The notes beneath the pieces are model-generated. The model was not told where the DNA came from. It ran no database searches and saw nothing but the letters and a program-made list of their open reading frames with translations. Of a DNA stretch of 64,000 nt, positions 24,259-59,139 are shown one piece after another. The translations under genes and the position numbers were made by a program. The stretch is from Oasisia sp. SBJ-2009 (taxonomy: Eukaryota; Annelida; Polychaeta; Sabellida; Siboglinidae). Positions within the stretch are counted from its first letter, which is position 1. Every line of letters starts with the position of its first letter. The stretch spans positions 35,234,690-35,298,689 of the forward strand of contig OZ024862.1 of assembly GCA_964017155.1 (NCBI GenBank), given 5' to 3'.

Positions 24259-27200
24259 TATATGTATACATTATAATATTATTGTAATATAAGTGAACAA
24301 TAACAGCAACAATACTCGATGATTGTGATGGAAGTGGATGTAATTAATGTTGGGAAGCGCCCACTGACGCCGTCACTGATGACTGTGCTGCCGGCGAGCG
24401 GCAGGCATGATGCGGCGTGCCGTAGGCTGTTGGTAAGATACGCACAAAACGCCAAAGCCAAAGGGTGGCAAAGTTCCCCATCGTACTGTGTTGTTGGCAA
24501 AGCACGCACAATAATGCTACATATATCATTTTAAAGCTAATATATCGATCGTACTAGACTAGCTACCACCTTTCGTAGAATAGTTAGTAAGTGTTATGTG
24601 TTTATTTCGCAAGTCAAGAAAACATCAAACTTCACGTACTACGACATGTACACAAAAGTGATTGAAGTCGACGTAACTAAAAATGGCTCTAGATGTAAAA
24701 CTACTGAAAGGTTTATCCATTGCCATTGGTCGATTCCACCATCAGGAAGCACTGTTTTCCTAATTAATATGCAGCGGCAAAGCAAATAGCGCGACCATGT
24801 AATTTCTGACGCGGGAAGACATCTTGGTCACAACTGTTGGTACAGAAATGACCGCGAGATTTCAATACGCCATCTAGCGGATTCTGATGTACCTAGCCGA
24901 GCCTTAGATCTTAGACTTCATCTGCATAATTACCGACATTACATATGTACAAACGTTGTATCGTATAACTGTACTCACACTGACCTGTAGGCAATATATG
25001 TTAACGTAGTTAGTCCTCGCGTAGCAGCACATTCGTAATCACTGCAACTGTAAACCTTGACATTCCATTGGCATTGCCATTGGCATTGAGTGATTGACTG
25101 TCAACTCAGCATTCTGTTTGACAGCCGAGTGTGTCCTTGCTTGCGTTCTATTTATTTATTTTCCGATCAAATGCTTCGCTTGTGTTATGCCCGTTAGTTT
25201 ATGTGCATACATATTTCACAGTGGATCAGCTTTCTTTATGTTATGTATTGCATCTAAACTAATTACCAGTTTTCCTTGGATAATTATACATGTTGTTCTT
25301 TTTTCGTTCACTGCCAGCACATGTGAGCAGAACTGAAACGGCAAAACTTCCCCAAAAAAGTGATCGTGCCCGTTGCAACGCAAACAAAACCTCGCGAGAT
25401 TTCCGTACGTAAGATCATAGATATAAATGTAGACAGTAGAGGGATCGCCGACTCGTGATGTCACCCTGCAGTTAGTAAATGCACATTTCGCCAAATGCGT
25501 GCAAACAAATAGTTAGAATGTTGTTTTTGATTAAGTGCTACAATACAGACAGTAAACAGATCTCGTAAAAGACACGAGTCTGTGAACTTAATATCCGTGC
25601 GTCCTATTTGCATTGTGTGTAGCCTTGGCTTTAGCCTTTACGGTCGGGTCAGAGTGTGCATCACAGATATAAACATAGATTTAAGATGATAGTTTAGAGT
25701 ACACACATTTACTTTTTCTGGACAGCAATCCATTTTATGTTATTTGGAAAACTAACAACATTACTTGTAAAACAAACATGTTGTCCAGTAGATGTGTGCT
25801 TAGGTGTTCTTGTTATATTGTGTACTATACTGTACTGTTTTATACTGGCATTTCAAAACTGGCCAACCCTGCCCCCAAAGAAACCTGGCTTTCCAGCTTT
25901 TTCTGAAAAGAAATACTGCTGGCAGAAATGTACATAAAATCGAAGGCCTGCTACATTGAAGATAGTGCCACTAAAATTCAAAATCTAACAAACCAGTACT
26001 TCTGACAGTACTTCTATTTGTGTAGGTTCACACAACAAGTCGACAGTAATGAGTTAGACAACAAATCTGAAGAAATATAATCCCTAGTTACTGGGTTAGG
26101 GAATATTGATTTGCTACAATATGAAGCTCAACTACACTGTGCAGATCTATCATAAACAAAGTTAGTGTGTGTACATAGAATGAGATGACATCATTCTGTT
26201 TTAGCAATGTGTTCTGAAATGAAACCATTAATAATTATTTTTGAATAGCAGTAACTTTTATTTCTGTAATATACTTCTCACAACAAAGGTATCTTTGAAA
26301 AAGGAACTTGTAAACATATGATTGATCTGTTTCTCATTAACACATTCATTCTCCATGCAGACAGTCTTTCACAAGGCTGTCGGCTTTCTTTGTTACTTGG
26401 TCTGACATAGATATTTATCTACAAGCTGTCTGCACTTGGCATGGCATCTCAAAAAACCAAAGGATGTGTATGAGCACAGGCTCCTGTGACTTCACAATGG
26501 CATCATGAAAATGTGTACATGTATAAAACAGGGATACAACATCGCTTCTGCTGCAAACAGAATCACTATGACACTGCAAAGAGTGATTATCTGAAGAAGA
26601 AAATAGTTCTAAAACAATAGATTCACAAGACACAAAGAAAGAAATTATAACATCCTTTCGCTCGCATAAACCTCTAGTCTGTCAATATCAGTTTACTTGT
26701 AAATAATTCATGCTCTCTTTCAATGATGTGATTAACAGACAGTGCGTATCATTACAACAGAATTTCTTCGATCGACACAAAAAAACACCAACAAAACATA
26801 CAATAATCTGCTTCTGGTCTACTTCAGCTAAACCTAAGATTGGTTCTGATCAGCTCCTCCGTGACCTTAAATATAATGAATGATGAGCTATGTATGGTTA
26901 ATGATACAATCGACAGGTGCAAGTAATATGCCTTGACAATGATGAAACTCTGCCCATGAGTTATTTTGACAAAGATGAGAAGACCTCAAATTTCAAACAC
27001 TTGTTCAGTGGGGATGCTATCACTGTGGTGACTCCTTGTGACTTGTACTGAAAATAGAACACAAATAATATAAATATAATACTAATATTAATGTGTAAGA
27101 GAAATATAGTAAGTGCATGTAATGTATACATATCAACATCCAAGATGTTATAATCAGCTACGAGCAACAAATAGAATCACCATGAAAACTAACATTTTTG

Positions 27201-28082
27201 GAGGCCTCATTTTTTTAAGCTCCACATAATATTATAGAATGCTTGTAAGCGCGCTAAAAATATTCGCCTATTCAATGAAGACTAGAGTAATCACGTTACC
27301 TCCAATCATAGTCATAGTGATAGTCAGACATAGAATCCCTTAGGCTTAGGCTCAATCACAATGCCAGTGGCAATGGCAATGCCACTGCCATGCCCATGGC
27401 CTCGATCATGGAGCCATAGCAAGACAAACAATTAAGGCACAAAGAATTGGTTTGTCACTGTACTATGGCAACACTACATATGTCATAAATGCATGCTTAA
27501 TTGGCTAAACTTTGGATATAGAAGTACTGTAGTGCCCAGTATTTCTGAATTAGACCGAGTGATACTAGACCCGGTCTGAAACTGATATCTATGACTATAT
27601 TAGATATCGCTCGTATTGTTTTGGTCTTTCGCATGACTTGATGTATGTTTCCGTTTAAAATAATTGACAATAAACTATCCATATTATATGATGATTTTAC
27701 GATTTAATCTTACCCCAAGTACATCCTGAAGTTCGGAAATTGGTACAGAATCCACTTCCCTGTTGCCACTGTTGGAACAGTAAGCGTCCATGGTTTCGAC
27801 TTTCTATGACTCCCGGTGAGGGCGCTGCGAAATTCGAACATTTTCCCGCCATTCGCAGTCGGCGATCCCTCTACATTTATATCTATGGTAAGATACGAAA
27901 TTCTTAGCTGCGAAAATTCTTAACGCTTTCGAGAATACGAACTTACACATTTACGCAGCTAACTAAGTAAGGATCCGCCATATTTATGAAAATTCTTACG
28001 TACGATGTAATTTTCTTCGAGAATACGGGCCCTGGGTCCGGCTGCAAATATTTTTTTCTAGGCGAGGTCCTAGATACGTATA

Positions 28083-28235
28083 ACTTGGTACACATTGTAC
28101 ATATATCAACCAATAAGAGATGGGCGACAATATGACCCTAACCCTAAATCCCTAACCCTAAACATTACGTCATATTTTCGCCCATCTCTGATTGCTTGAT
28201 ATATGTACACTGCGTCGTGTTAGTGTGTACCAAGT
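28083..28235. mobile_element. Hairpin MITE with telomere-like repeats (right-arm copy)
   Basis: Mirror copy of the element at 2,580-2,732; the loop reads CCCTAA-type units on the + strand. It is preserved nearly base for base, so it predates the split of the two arms. Confidence 0.75.
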
Positions 28236-29213
28236 ATCCTAGGAAAATATATTGGCGGCCCTGCTGGGCCCGTAGGCAGGTTAGGGCCAGTTTCAGACGT
28301 AGCGGGCGATAACTTGTCGAAATCCTAAGACGCCGTAAAGTTACGCTAGGTGCGTTTCATGAGTCACCTTTAGATCAACTAGCATTCCTAGTTGTTGTTA
28401 GCGCTGCGAAATCAGTATTCGTAACTGTTTTTACTTTTACGTACGTAATTGCTGATAGTATGCATGAGTTATAGATAAAACATTCCAAAATTATCTTTGG
28501 CGATCTCGTGGTGCACGCATGCTACCCAGCCTGCTGTCCCAGCCTTGTCTTGTTTAAGTACTGGCCAACACACCTGGTGAGGTCAAACGGTCATATGTAT
28601 CAGATAGTCATCTGCAAATAGGCAAACTGTGGAGTTTATATTAATTGTTAGGTAAGTCACTGATGTAACTAAGGAAGACAGCTGGCTGCCATTCGTCCTT
28701 GAAGTTAATCTGTGGAGTAAATGTTACTGAAATACAATGACATACTGTGAGTGGTTGAATTTAATGAAAGTAATCTTCTCTTAAAATTATTTTGTGAAAT
28801 AATGCCCACCATTATAACTAATGTAGAAGCAACAGGTGCTCAGTTAGTTTTAAAGTTTTTCTGTTTACAAAAATGAGAGGTTGGCTGCAAAATAGTTGGG
28901 AGATGAGATGTTGAGACGCCTGCAACATCACTTCATCGGACCCACCTAGTGAAAGACGAGTGACACCCAATTGTGTATATATAACATTGTATTCATGATG
29001 GTACATTTCCTACATTATTACATGTGTTGAATCAAAAGTGAACATATAGCTGTATTTATAACTTTGGTGATTTATTAAAACAACTTTACACAGCATCATT
29101 ATTATCATAATTACTCATGTTATACAATTATCCTTAAAATGGTACATGGTATACAAGCTAAGATACACGGGCTCCTAAGCTTGGCATAATTGTGTGAAGC
29201 TAACTTATTTTAA

Positions 29214-29420
29214 CTAGCTATATTCGTGTTTATTAAAAAGGAACGTTCTTCTATACCGCAGTAGACAGTCCTTGATCAGGATTGCGCAAAGCGCTTTACA
29301 CTTCCCTCCCTGGCAAGCGTGTTCAACCAGAACACCATTTCGGCTTCTCTGGGAAGCACGCAGCGATGATGCAATTAACGCGCAAAAACTGTTCGAACAC
29401 AAATATCCACCACCAGATAT
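29214..29420 (-). repeat. SINE/L2-like 3' tail (right-arm mirror copy)
   Basis: Mirror of the element at 1,127-1,330, with a few substitutions, including changes around the GCTTCCCAGAGAAGCC segment and the cysteine-rich-looking AACAGG/CGTGTT site. Same orientation logic and same uncertainty about its head. Confidence 0.6.
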
Positions 29421-29834
29421 TCATTCATAAAAAAAAAATAGCTAAGTGAACTGGAGCAATGTAGAGTGAACAAACTTGCCCAAGGTTTGACACGGCAGCA
29501 CATAACTCAACCCATGTCCTCTTAGTCGAGAGTCTGAATTCATTCAAGTTGTAGACACTGCGCCAATACACTATTATACAACTGTTACCAATAACTTTCA
29601 AAAACAACAGTAACACTTTAACAATTCGCCTACCACCTCTCTTTGTATGAAACTGAGCATCACAGACAAAAATGAAGCCTTAATGGATGGATCCAGTTGG
29701 TTTCAATGTACATGTATGTGAAGGTTAGTTGTTGGATACTGAGGGTTGTAGATGGAGGTCCAAATGGTGTAGACATATACCTATGCATCTGTTGAGCCTG
29801 GAATCTCTTGAATTTCGAAACTTAAACCAGTATA

Positions 29835-29870
<36 letters not shown>

Positions 29871-30224
29871 CTACGAATTATTGCTAAAGACAATATATAT
29901 ACCGTGATATCCAATCGTTGACATCCACATGCATCTTTTAATTTTAGAAACATAACCAATCGATTTAAATATAACGTACATTCATCATCGGTATGTTGGT
30001 TGACATTTTGATGGTCAAAATACAAATATTACGTGTAAAATGTTTGGAATCAAAAAGGTAACCAGAGACGACGCCTAGTTTAGTTTTACAGCTAACCGGA
30101 ACTCATGAGAAGAGGGTTCCAATCGACTCGACAGGCGTCGCTGCGGACTATCAGAATTACCGAATGCTCCATAATTTCGTTGATGCTCCCAGCACGGCCC
30201 ACCGGGCACTGGCTAGTCTCGCTT

Positions 30225-30807
30225 AACCGACTGTCGGTCGGCTGCGGAACTACGCCGAGAAGACAGTCTGGCCACATTAACGGCTTTTGTTTGGTATCCG
30301 CGTGATCTATACAATGCTGCCACCTCACGGACACTGCCGTAATATATAAAAACAAAAATAAACAACTGCAAATTTGTATTTATATTTATTTTGTGTTAAT
30401 ATAAGTTTAATTCTAAATAGTTTTTATAATACAGCATTATTTTATAAAACGATATCCTTATTTAATTTGTATGCTATCCGTGTGGGGCTAGACAATGCTG
30501 CCACCTCACGGATAGTGATTAATCCTGCCGTAATTCTTATTTTATAAACAACTGTAACTTTGAATTTTTACTTACTTTTGTGTTAATATAAGTTCAATGT
30601 TGAATACTTTTCATATGATATTATTATCTTGTAAAAGTATATCGTTATTTTAATTTCATAGTTGGCCTGAGAGCCAATCAGCGTCTCTACCCTAATCTGG
30701 GGTAAGGCTACCCGGATGTAGAAACCTAAGACCCATTAATATCCCAGGCGAAGTTGAGGGGCTTAAAAGTGCTGCCACTTCACGGAGTCTGGGTAACCGA
30801 GGCTAGG
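30225..30807 (-). repeat. CCGTGAGG-motif repeat family at outer end of right arm
   Basis: Read on the minus strand, this has the motif at about 30,304, 30,497 and 30,772 (the last as CCGTGAAGTGGCAGCA) and the GAGACGCTGATTGGCTCTC segment near 30,675. It matches 58,214-58,827 in inverse orientation for about 600 bp. It is interrupted just beyond by a MITE. Confidence 0.85.
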
Positions 30808-30820
30808 CACTGGCAACATA

Positions 30821-31293
30821 GGCCGACTTCGATTGAGCTACGCGAGTAACTCGCGTAACCCGAGGGCTACCCGAGTCCCAATCGAACAGCCGAGATCACT
30901 CGAGCACGTGACAATTTTTGACCTAGATTAGCTACTCGAGGCAATCGCGAGTTTTACAGGATTCACTCGAGTAACTTACGTAGGCCCCCTACTGCATAAG
31001 TCTAAGACATTAATTAAACATTACATGACACAATCATTTCAGGACTTAAATATGGATTAAAGTCAACACATTCTATGAATTATAATTAAAGTCCAAGAAG
31101 ATTAACGTCACAATTTACACACTAAACAACAGATTATTTTATTTATTTACATAAGGGGTTTATGTCCGTGATCACGATCATCGGTGTTCAGTTGATTACG
31201 CGCGTAGCCCTGCGCGCGCAGTGTAAACGATCACAAACCGGATACCACGTTGAGGTTACGCGAGTAACTCGCGTAGCTCAATCGAAGTCGGCC
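30821..31293. mobile_element. MITE with 38-bp perfect inverted termini
   Basis: The termini begin GGCCGACTTCGATTGAGC and contain the near-palindrome TACGCGAGTAACTCGCGTA. They are perfectly inverted at the two ends, and ATA flanks both sides as a probable 3-bp target duplication. The 3-bp duplication and GG start are compatible with a PIF/Harbinger-like origin, which is inference. No ORF. Confidence 0.8.
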
Positions 31294-31334
31294 ATAAATG
31301 TTTACACTAGATACAATTGACGTTCGTAATGGCT

Positions 31335-31519
31335 TCTCATGTCTCAGGTTCTTTTACGTCCCAAATTGAGACGGGACCGACATTAACGTGATTCTCCGAT
31401 TCACGAGGGACACACAGTCCCCAATGTTGAGAGCCAGATTTGTTTATATCACAACTGCTGGTACCGGGGATCGGACCCGCGCGGCAGGGGCATGTGGTAA
31501 CCACTACACCACCCGTGCT
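31335..31519 (-). repeat. tRNA-derived SINE
   Basis: Read on the minus strand it starts AGCACGGGTGGTGTAGTGG, an A-box-like tRNA head. A B-box-like GGGTCCGATCCCC follows at 31,467-31,479, and then a tail containing CGGTCCCGTCTC and GGGACGTAAAAGAACC, a pattern seen in invertebrate tRNA SINEs. It lacks a full cloverleaf and sits among repeats, so it is not a functional tRNA gene. Confidence 0.75.
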
Positions 31520-31599
31520 TGGCGACTAGTCCACGATTTGCAGAGGCGTCAGCTAAGGAGAGAGAGGGTTCTTAGCGACCGAACAAACATGCTAGATTC

Positions 31600-33440
31600 C
31601 CTTAATGATTAGCAACTCCTTGGACCTTGAGCGATATCGTTTCCGTCGAAACGATATCATGATGTGGCTAGCCCACAAGTGGGCCTTTTTATTTTCCGGA
31701 ACCGCCTGCCCAGAAACCCCGAAACGGATTGCAACTGTCTTAAATCATCTATATGCTTCATATGAAATGATACGTAATATTGCTATAATGTAACTCATCT
31801 GCAAGTATGAAGACATAATATATTGAATAAGGTATATTTATGAGCGCCGGAACGTCGAGGGCCGACGACAGACCGTCAATATTTAGCAAGATAACAATAA
31901 TAATAGAATGTATTTGTATTCCACCCGAATCAATATTATAGGGCGTGAAAGTCTCGCTCGCGAAAACGAGGCTGGGGGCAAGAGGTCCATATTCTCCATA
32001 TTAACGTATAGGACTTCGTTTTGTTTTTGGTTGTAATAATCGAACGGTTCCAGTCTAACTATTTCAGTTATACTGTCCGAAGGATTATTACAAGCAGAAG
32101 CAGTGGAACACTTTGCCGGTGACAATGATCACGGAAATCATGAATTTTAATCGATTATAATGGTGGTTGCCATGGCAATAGCGGCAAGTACTTGCGTTTG
32201 GCGATCTTGACTAATAATGAAAAGTGCAATTTTTCGCGTAGTACAACCTGTTTGGGGCAAACGTACACATGTGTTATGATTATGCGAATTTAGACAACTT
32301 GTCAGATATAAGTGCTCATCGAAACCACAATGTACAGCAATGTAAAATGCAAATCCCGTAAACTATTTTATTGTGTATTATTTTTGTGACCAGTCCCCAA
32401 TTGTCTCGCTTAGACCCCAATGAACTCCAATCGTGCGGAGTCTCGCCATTTATCGTGATACACTTACGGGCCCTATTGCTCTCAGGCGCTTTACATAAAT
32501 ACAAATAGTAGGTACAATTGGATGAAAAATTATTACTAATATATATATATAAATATATATATATGGATGATAAATTATTATTAAAACAAATATATATATA
32601 TGTATAAACATTATAAATATAAGCCTACACATGAAACAGTAAAATAAATAACACAGTAGTTACATTACTTATTATTTCTCAGTATGCTAAAATAAAATAA
32701 AAAGTATATGATTAAACAAAAAATAACATTGCTAATCTATCATAACATTATCATACTAAAATGCTAATATTGATACTATTTGCGTAATAGAGTTCCGATG
32801 GTAAAAATAGATCGACTTTTGGGAAACTCCAGAGCCGTTGTCTGTTGCAAACTTATATTTGATCAAATAACGTATAAATTCACAAAGTGAGACATGTGGT
32901 AGGAAGTATACTAATAAGCAAATATCGGTCATAGTGTACATTTACTTTTCTAAAATGCGTTAAAAAGGGGAAATTATGTCAGAACGCAATTTTAATAACA
33001 AATATCTCGCATGTCAATAAAAATATAAATTCATAGTACGCATTTATGTAACTATGACCTTTCACTCTTATATTTTATACATATATATATATCATGTATA
33101 TATATATATTGCAATTGCGTATATGCGTATTTTATATACATACATATATGCTTATATTTCTTAACTACATTAATGCATAATATAAATTATAAGCCACCCT
33201 TGATTTTATTTTATTTTCTCTAGTTCAGTTCCGTACAACAATGATTTAGCTACACGTTTTAATTGACTATTATTATATTTATTTCCTATTATTGTTAGCT
33301 ACTGTTATCAACACTACTGGACAATGTTTTACTCTAGATTTTAATGTCTGAAGGTTTATTATTATCATCATCATTATAACAACATGCACGCATCGCAACT
33401 CTTTCTTACCTGAACTCAGAATACCGCATGTTTTTTTTTG
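31600..33440. other. AT-rich stretch without recognised genes
   Basis: There are only short unconvincing ORFs. It contains (TA)n tracts at about 32,537-32,610 and 33,079-33,110, and a perfect hairpin with stem GATATCGTTTC and loop CGTC (31,632-31,657) followed by GCCCAC...GTGGGC and a T-rich run. No coding or RNA gene supported. Confidence 0.6.
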
Positions 33441-33446
33441 TTGCAA

Positions 33447-33480
33447 ATTCGCAGAGCAGTGACATCACTGCTCTGCGAAT
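33447..33480. promoter_or_regulatory. Perfect 16-bp inverted repeat upstream of the caspase
   Basis: ATTCGCAGAGCAGTGA is followed after two bases by its exact complement. It lies about 460 bp before the caspase start codon; another ATTCGCAGA occurs about 20 bp downstream. It could be a regulatory site, a small MITE remnant or a hairpin. The role is unknown. A possible 5'-UTR splice donor (ACAT|GTAAGT) lies at 33,746/33,747. Confidence 0.4.
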
Positions 33481-33940
33481 AGTGGCAAGTGTGACCTGAT
33501 TCGCAGAACTGAATAGTCTCGTCTTTGCTTTAAAGCGCCATCTGTCGAATTAGTTATTGTGGTACCTCATTGGATCATATCAATTGTTATAACGACAGTA
33601 TGTCATCCTGTCGTACTCCATAATTTTCACTCTGAATTCGATACTGATGACATTGCCAAACCAACGACTACGCTACCAAGCCAAGCCTTGCCTGTCTAAC
33701 TGTAATATAACCAGGAAGGCACGGGCTTATAATATGTATTTTACATGTAAGTTTACATTTGACTTGTTTGTTAGCAAACATACCATACGTTGTAACATTG
33801 CCAAAGAGCCTCTGACATATTGCTAATTGTTTGTTAAAATGACTTTCTTCCTATAATATGCTATGTGAGTATTACTAAGAATGTTTGAGATTCTGAGAAT
33901 ATTTATTAATATTCCTCCCTTCCTCAGGCAGATACAAAGT

Positions 33941-56507
<22,567 letters not shown>

Positions 56508-56553
56508 TGGCCTGAAGTGTCCGGCGTTCACTTGACTTGTCGTTGTCCGCACT

Positions 56554-57000
56554 GCACACCGCAAGACAAATTGGAGACGAAATTGGTGACCAAGTCGTTG
56601 GTTACACGCATCTCTTATGCACACCACAAGAAAGTTGAAGTGAGACTTGGTAACCAAGACGTTGATTATACGCGTCTTTTATGCACACCACAAGAAAGTT
56701 GAAGTGAGACTTGGTAACCAAGACGTTGATTATACGCGTCTTTTATGCACACCACAAGAAAGTTGAAGTGAGACTTGGTAACCAAGACGTTGATTATACG
56801 CGTCTTTTATGCACACCACAAGAAAGTTGAAGTGAGACTTGGTAACCAAGACGTTGATTACACGCATCTTTTATGCACACCACAAGAAAGTTGAAGTGAG
56901 ACTTGGTAACCAAGACGTTGATTATACGCGTCTTTTATGCACACCACAAGAAAGTTGAAGTGAGACTTGGTAACCAAGACGTTGATTATAGGCGTCTTTT
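56554..57000. repeat. 64-bp tandem array just after the caspase stop codon
   Basis: Seven units (one 65 bp, then 64 bp each; GCACACC starts at 56,554, 56,619, 56,683, 56,747, 56,811, 56,875 and 56,939). The first is diverged and the rest are almost identical. Each contains the palindrome CTTGGTAACCAAG and an AAGACG...CGTCTT inverted repeat. It begins 47 bp after the TAA, so it is probably transcribed in the 3'-UTR. No clear polyadenylation signal before it; AATAAA occurs near 57,441. Confidence 0.95.
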
Positions 57001-57009
57001 AATAAGTTA

Positions 57010-57960
57010 GTGATCACTTTCCCGTCACTTATTGCCTCCGTTATACACAGTCCTTTGACACAAACAGGACTATGCAGGTGCACGTGTTTGCCATCTTTGT
57101 TTCTTATACAACAAATTAATGACAATCCATGGGGACAGCACTTTTTTCTGACACTTGGGTGGAATTATTAACAACAGTTTAGTTAACATATACATAACAT
57201 AATATATTGATTACAATGAAATGCACATCATATAACATTCATCTTTTTATGAAATCACTTTAAAATATTGTTGGTGCATAAAGTAATCATTTCTCAGTAT
57301 TCGGCTTAAATATTCAGTCTATATAATTACTCTAAATATGATGAACTAACATCATTCGTCTCTTCACCACAAGACATAAATGTAATGTAATTTGCCTCAG
57401 AGAATGTTGGATATCTAACTTAACCAATTTAGCAAATATACAATAAATTATTTTCATGATACAGTTACATTGTTCAAGGTAATAATAGTGGTGTTTAATA
57501 ATAATTAACTGGTAATTAACGTAACTATCGGAGGCCTACCTAAAGCAATTACTATTGGTAATATAATAGACCTCCAAGCATCCTAAGAGAACATGTCAGA
57601 CAATTTACTAATTAATTCACTACACTTATCCTATCAATAGAACAATTATACACAACTATTAATATATAGCTGGATACAATCTTAATCTTTTGAAGATAAA
57701 TTATATTTCAACATGCAGCGAATTATGTGATATGTTGACACCCCACAGCTTATTTGCACAAATTACACTTCCTACAGATTATCCCGCTCCAGCAGCACAC
57801 TGATTGACAATTACATTCTGTAAAATTCAGGGACCCGAAGCCGGAACTACGTCAGGCATACTAATAAGTAAGTTATCTAATCATCTCCCATGCTTTATTC
57901 TTCCAGAAAGCTCTAGTTAAAATTAACATATAAAATGGCAATGCTACTCAAACTAGATTA
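57010..57960. other. AT-rich stretch without recognised genes
   Basis: Possible remaining 3'-UTR or downstream intergenic DNA of the caspase. No ORF or RNA motif recognised. Confidence 0.5.
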
Positions 57961-57969
57961 GATGATATA

Positions 57970-59130
57970 AATTTAATAGGGTAGAGACGCTGATTGGCTC
58001 TCAGGCTGAATTTGAAATAACAATTTAAATTAGGATACCATTTTATCATATGATATTATATTATAAAAAAATATTCAAAATTAAACTTTTATTCACATAA
58101 ACAAAATACAAACATGCAGTTATTTATGACGCGGGAATTATGGCAAGATTAGCCTCGATTACCCCAGGCTCCGTGAGGTGGCAGCACTTTATACGGACAA
58201 CATTCAAAAGTCCGCTATGTGACTAGCCTCGGTTACCCAGACTCCGTGAGGTGGCAGCACTTTTAAGCCCCCTCAACTCCGCCTGGGACAGTATATGGGC
58301 TTAAGTTTCTACATCCGGGCAGCCTTACCCCAGATTAGGGTAGAGACGCTGATTGGCTCTCAGGCCAACTATGAAATAAAAATTAAAATAACGATATACT
58401 TTTACAAGATAATAATATCATATGAAAAGTATTCACCATTGAACTTATATTAACACAAAAGTAAGTAAAAATTCAAATTTACCGTTGTTTATAAAATAAG
58501 AATTACGGCAGGATTAACCAGTATCCTGGTATGAGGTGGCAGCATTGTCTAGCTCGACACGGATAGCATACAAATTAAATAAGGAAACCTTTTGATCAAA
58601 TAATGCTGTATTATAAAAAACTATTAAAAATTTAACTTATATTAACACAAAATAAATAGAAATACAAATTTGCAGTTGTTTACAAAAATATATATTACGG
58701 CAGTGTCCGTGAGGTGGCAGCATTTTTATAGATCACGGCTGCTACCCAAACAAAAGCCGTTAATGTAGCCAGACTGTCTTCTCGGCGTAGTTCCGCAGCC
58801 GAACGACAGTCGGTTAAGCGAGACTACTATGTGACCAGACTGTCTTTCGGCGAAGTTACACAACCGAGCGAGACTCGGTCAAACGTGACCACTACTGCGG
58901 GTCTGTTTTCCTAGTCACGTGTCACGCCAGTCGCCTCGATTACCCAGACTCCGTGAGGTGGCAGCACTTTCTATCACCTCGCATTCGCCTGGAAAAAATA
59001 ATGCTCTTGCCAATGTTGCCACCAGGGCGACCTTGTCCAAGAATAGGATAGAGGTTGGCTCTCCCAAGAATAGGGTAGAGGTTGGCTCTAAGACCAACTG
59101 TGAAATAAAAAGTCCAGTAGTCGCGGTCGA
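57970..59130 (+). repeat. CCGTGAGG-motif repeat family, tandem cluster
   Basis: Copies of (C)CGTGAGGTGGCAGCA lie near 58,170, 58,246, 58,524 (degenerate), 58,705 and 58,950. Intervening blocks include AGGGTAGAGACGCTGATTGG (three versions, the last at 59,040-59,100 diverged) and ATGAAATAAAAATTAAAATA. The central 600 bp (58,214-58,827) match the outer palindrome end. Non-coding. Confidence 0.85.
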
Positions 59131-59139
59131 AAGCACACC

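Larger units (their letters stand above)
15872..30550 (-). repeat. Right arm of giant imperfect palindrome
   Basis: Reverse complement of the left arm. It differs by dispersed substitutions, by lacking a 268-bp segment present on the left, by a minisatellite expansion at 23,209-23,520, and by microsatellite lengths. Beyond 30,550 the sequence continues into the same repeat family seen again at 58.2-58.8 kb. Differences spread evenly along the arm argue against a simple read-through (hairpin adapter) artefact with identical arms, but fit either two haplotypes or an older duplication. Confidence 0.95.

Noticed and set aside
1..30550. A CRISPR array or a bacterial integron/plasmid origin as explanation of the repeated motifs
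   Set aside because: Repeat spacing is irregular, spacers are homologous to each other, and the window has spliced animal genes and LINEs.
1..30550. A sequencing-adapter hairpin artefact with identical arms
   Set aside because: Arms differ by many substitutions and sizeable indels, so simple read-through of one molecule is unlikely; haplotype misjoin remains open.
31445..31519. Possible tRNA gene
   Set aside because: A and B boxes are present but the sequence does not fold into a full cloverleaf and continues into a SINE tail, so it was called a SINE.
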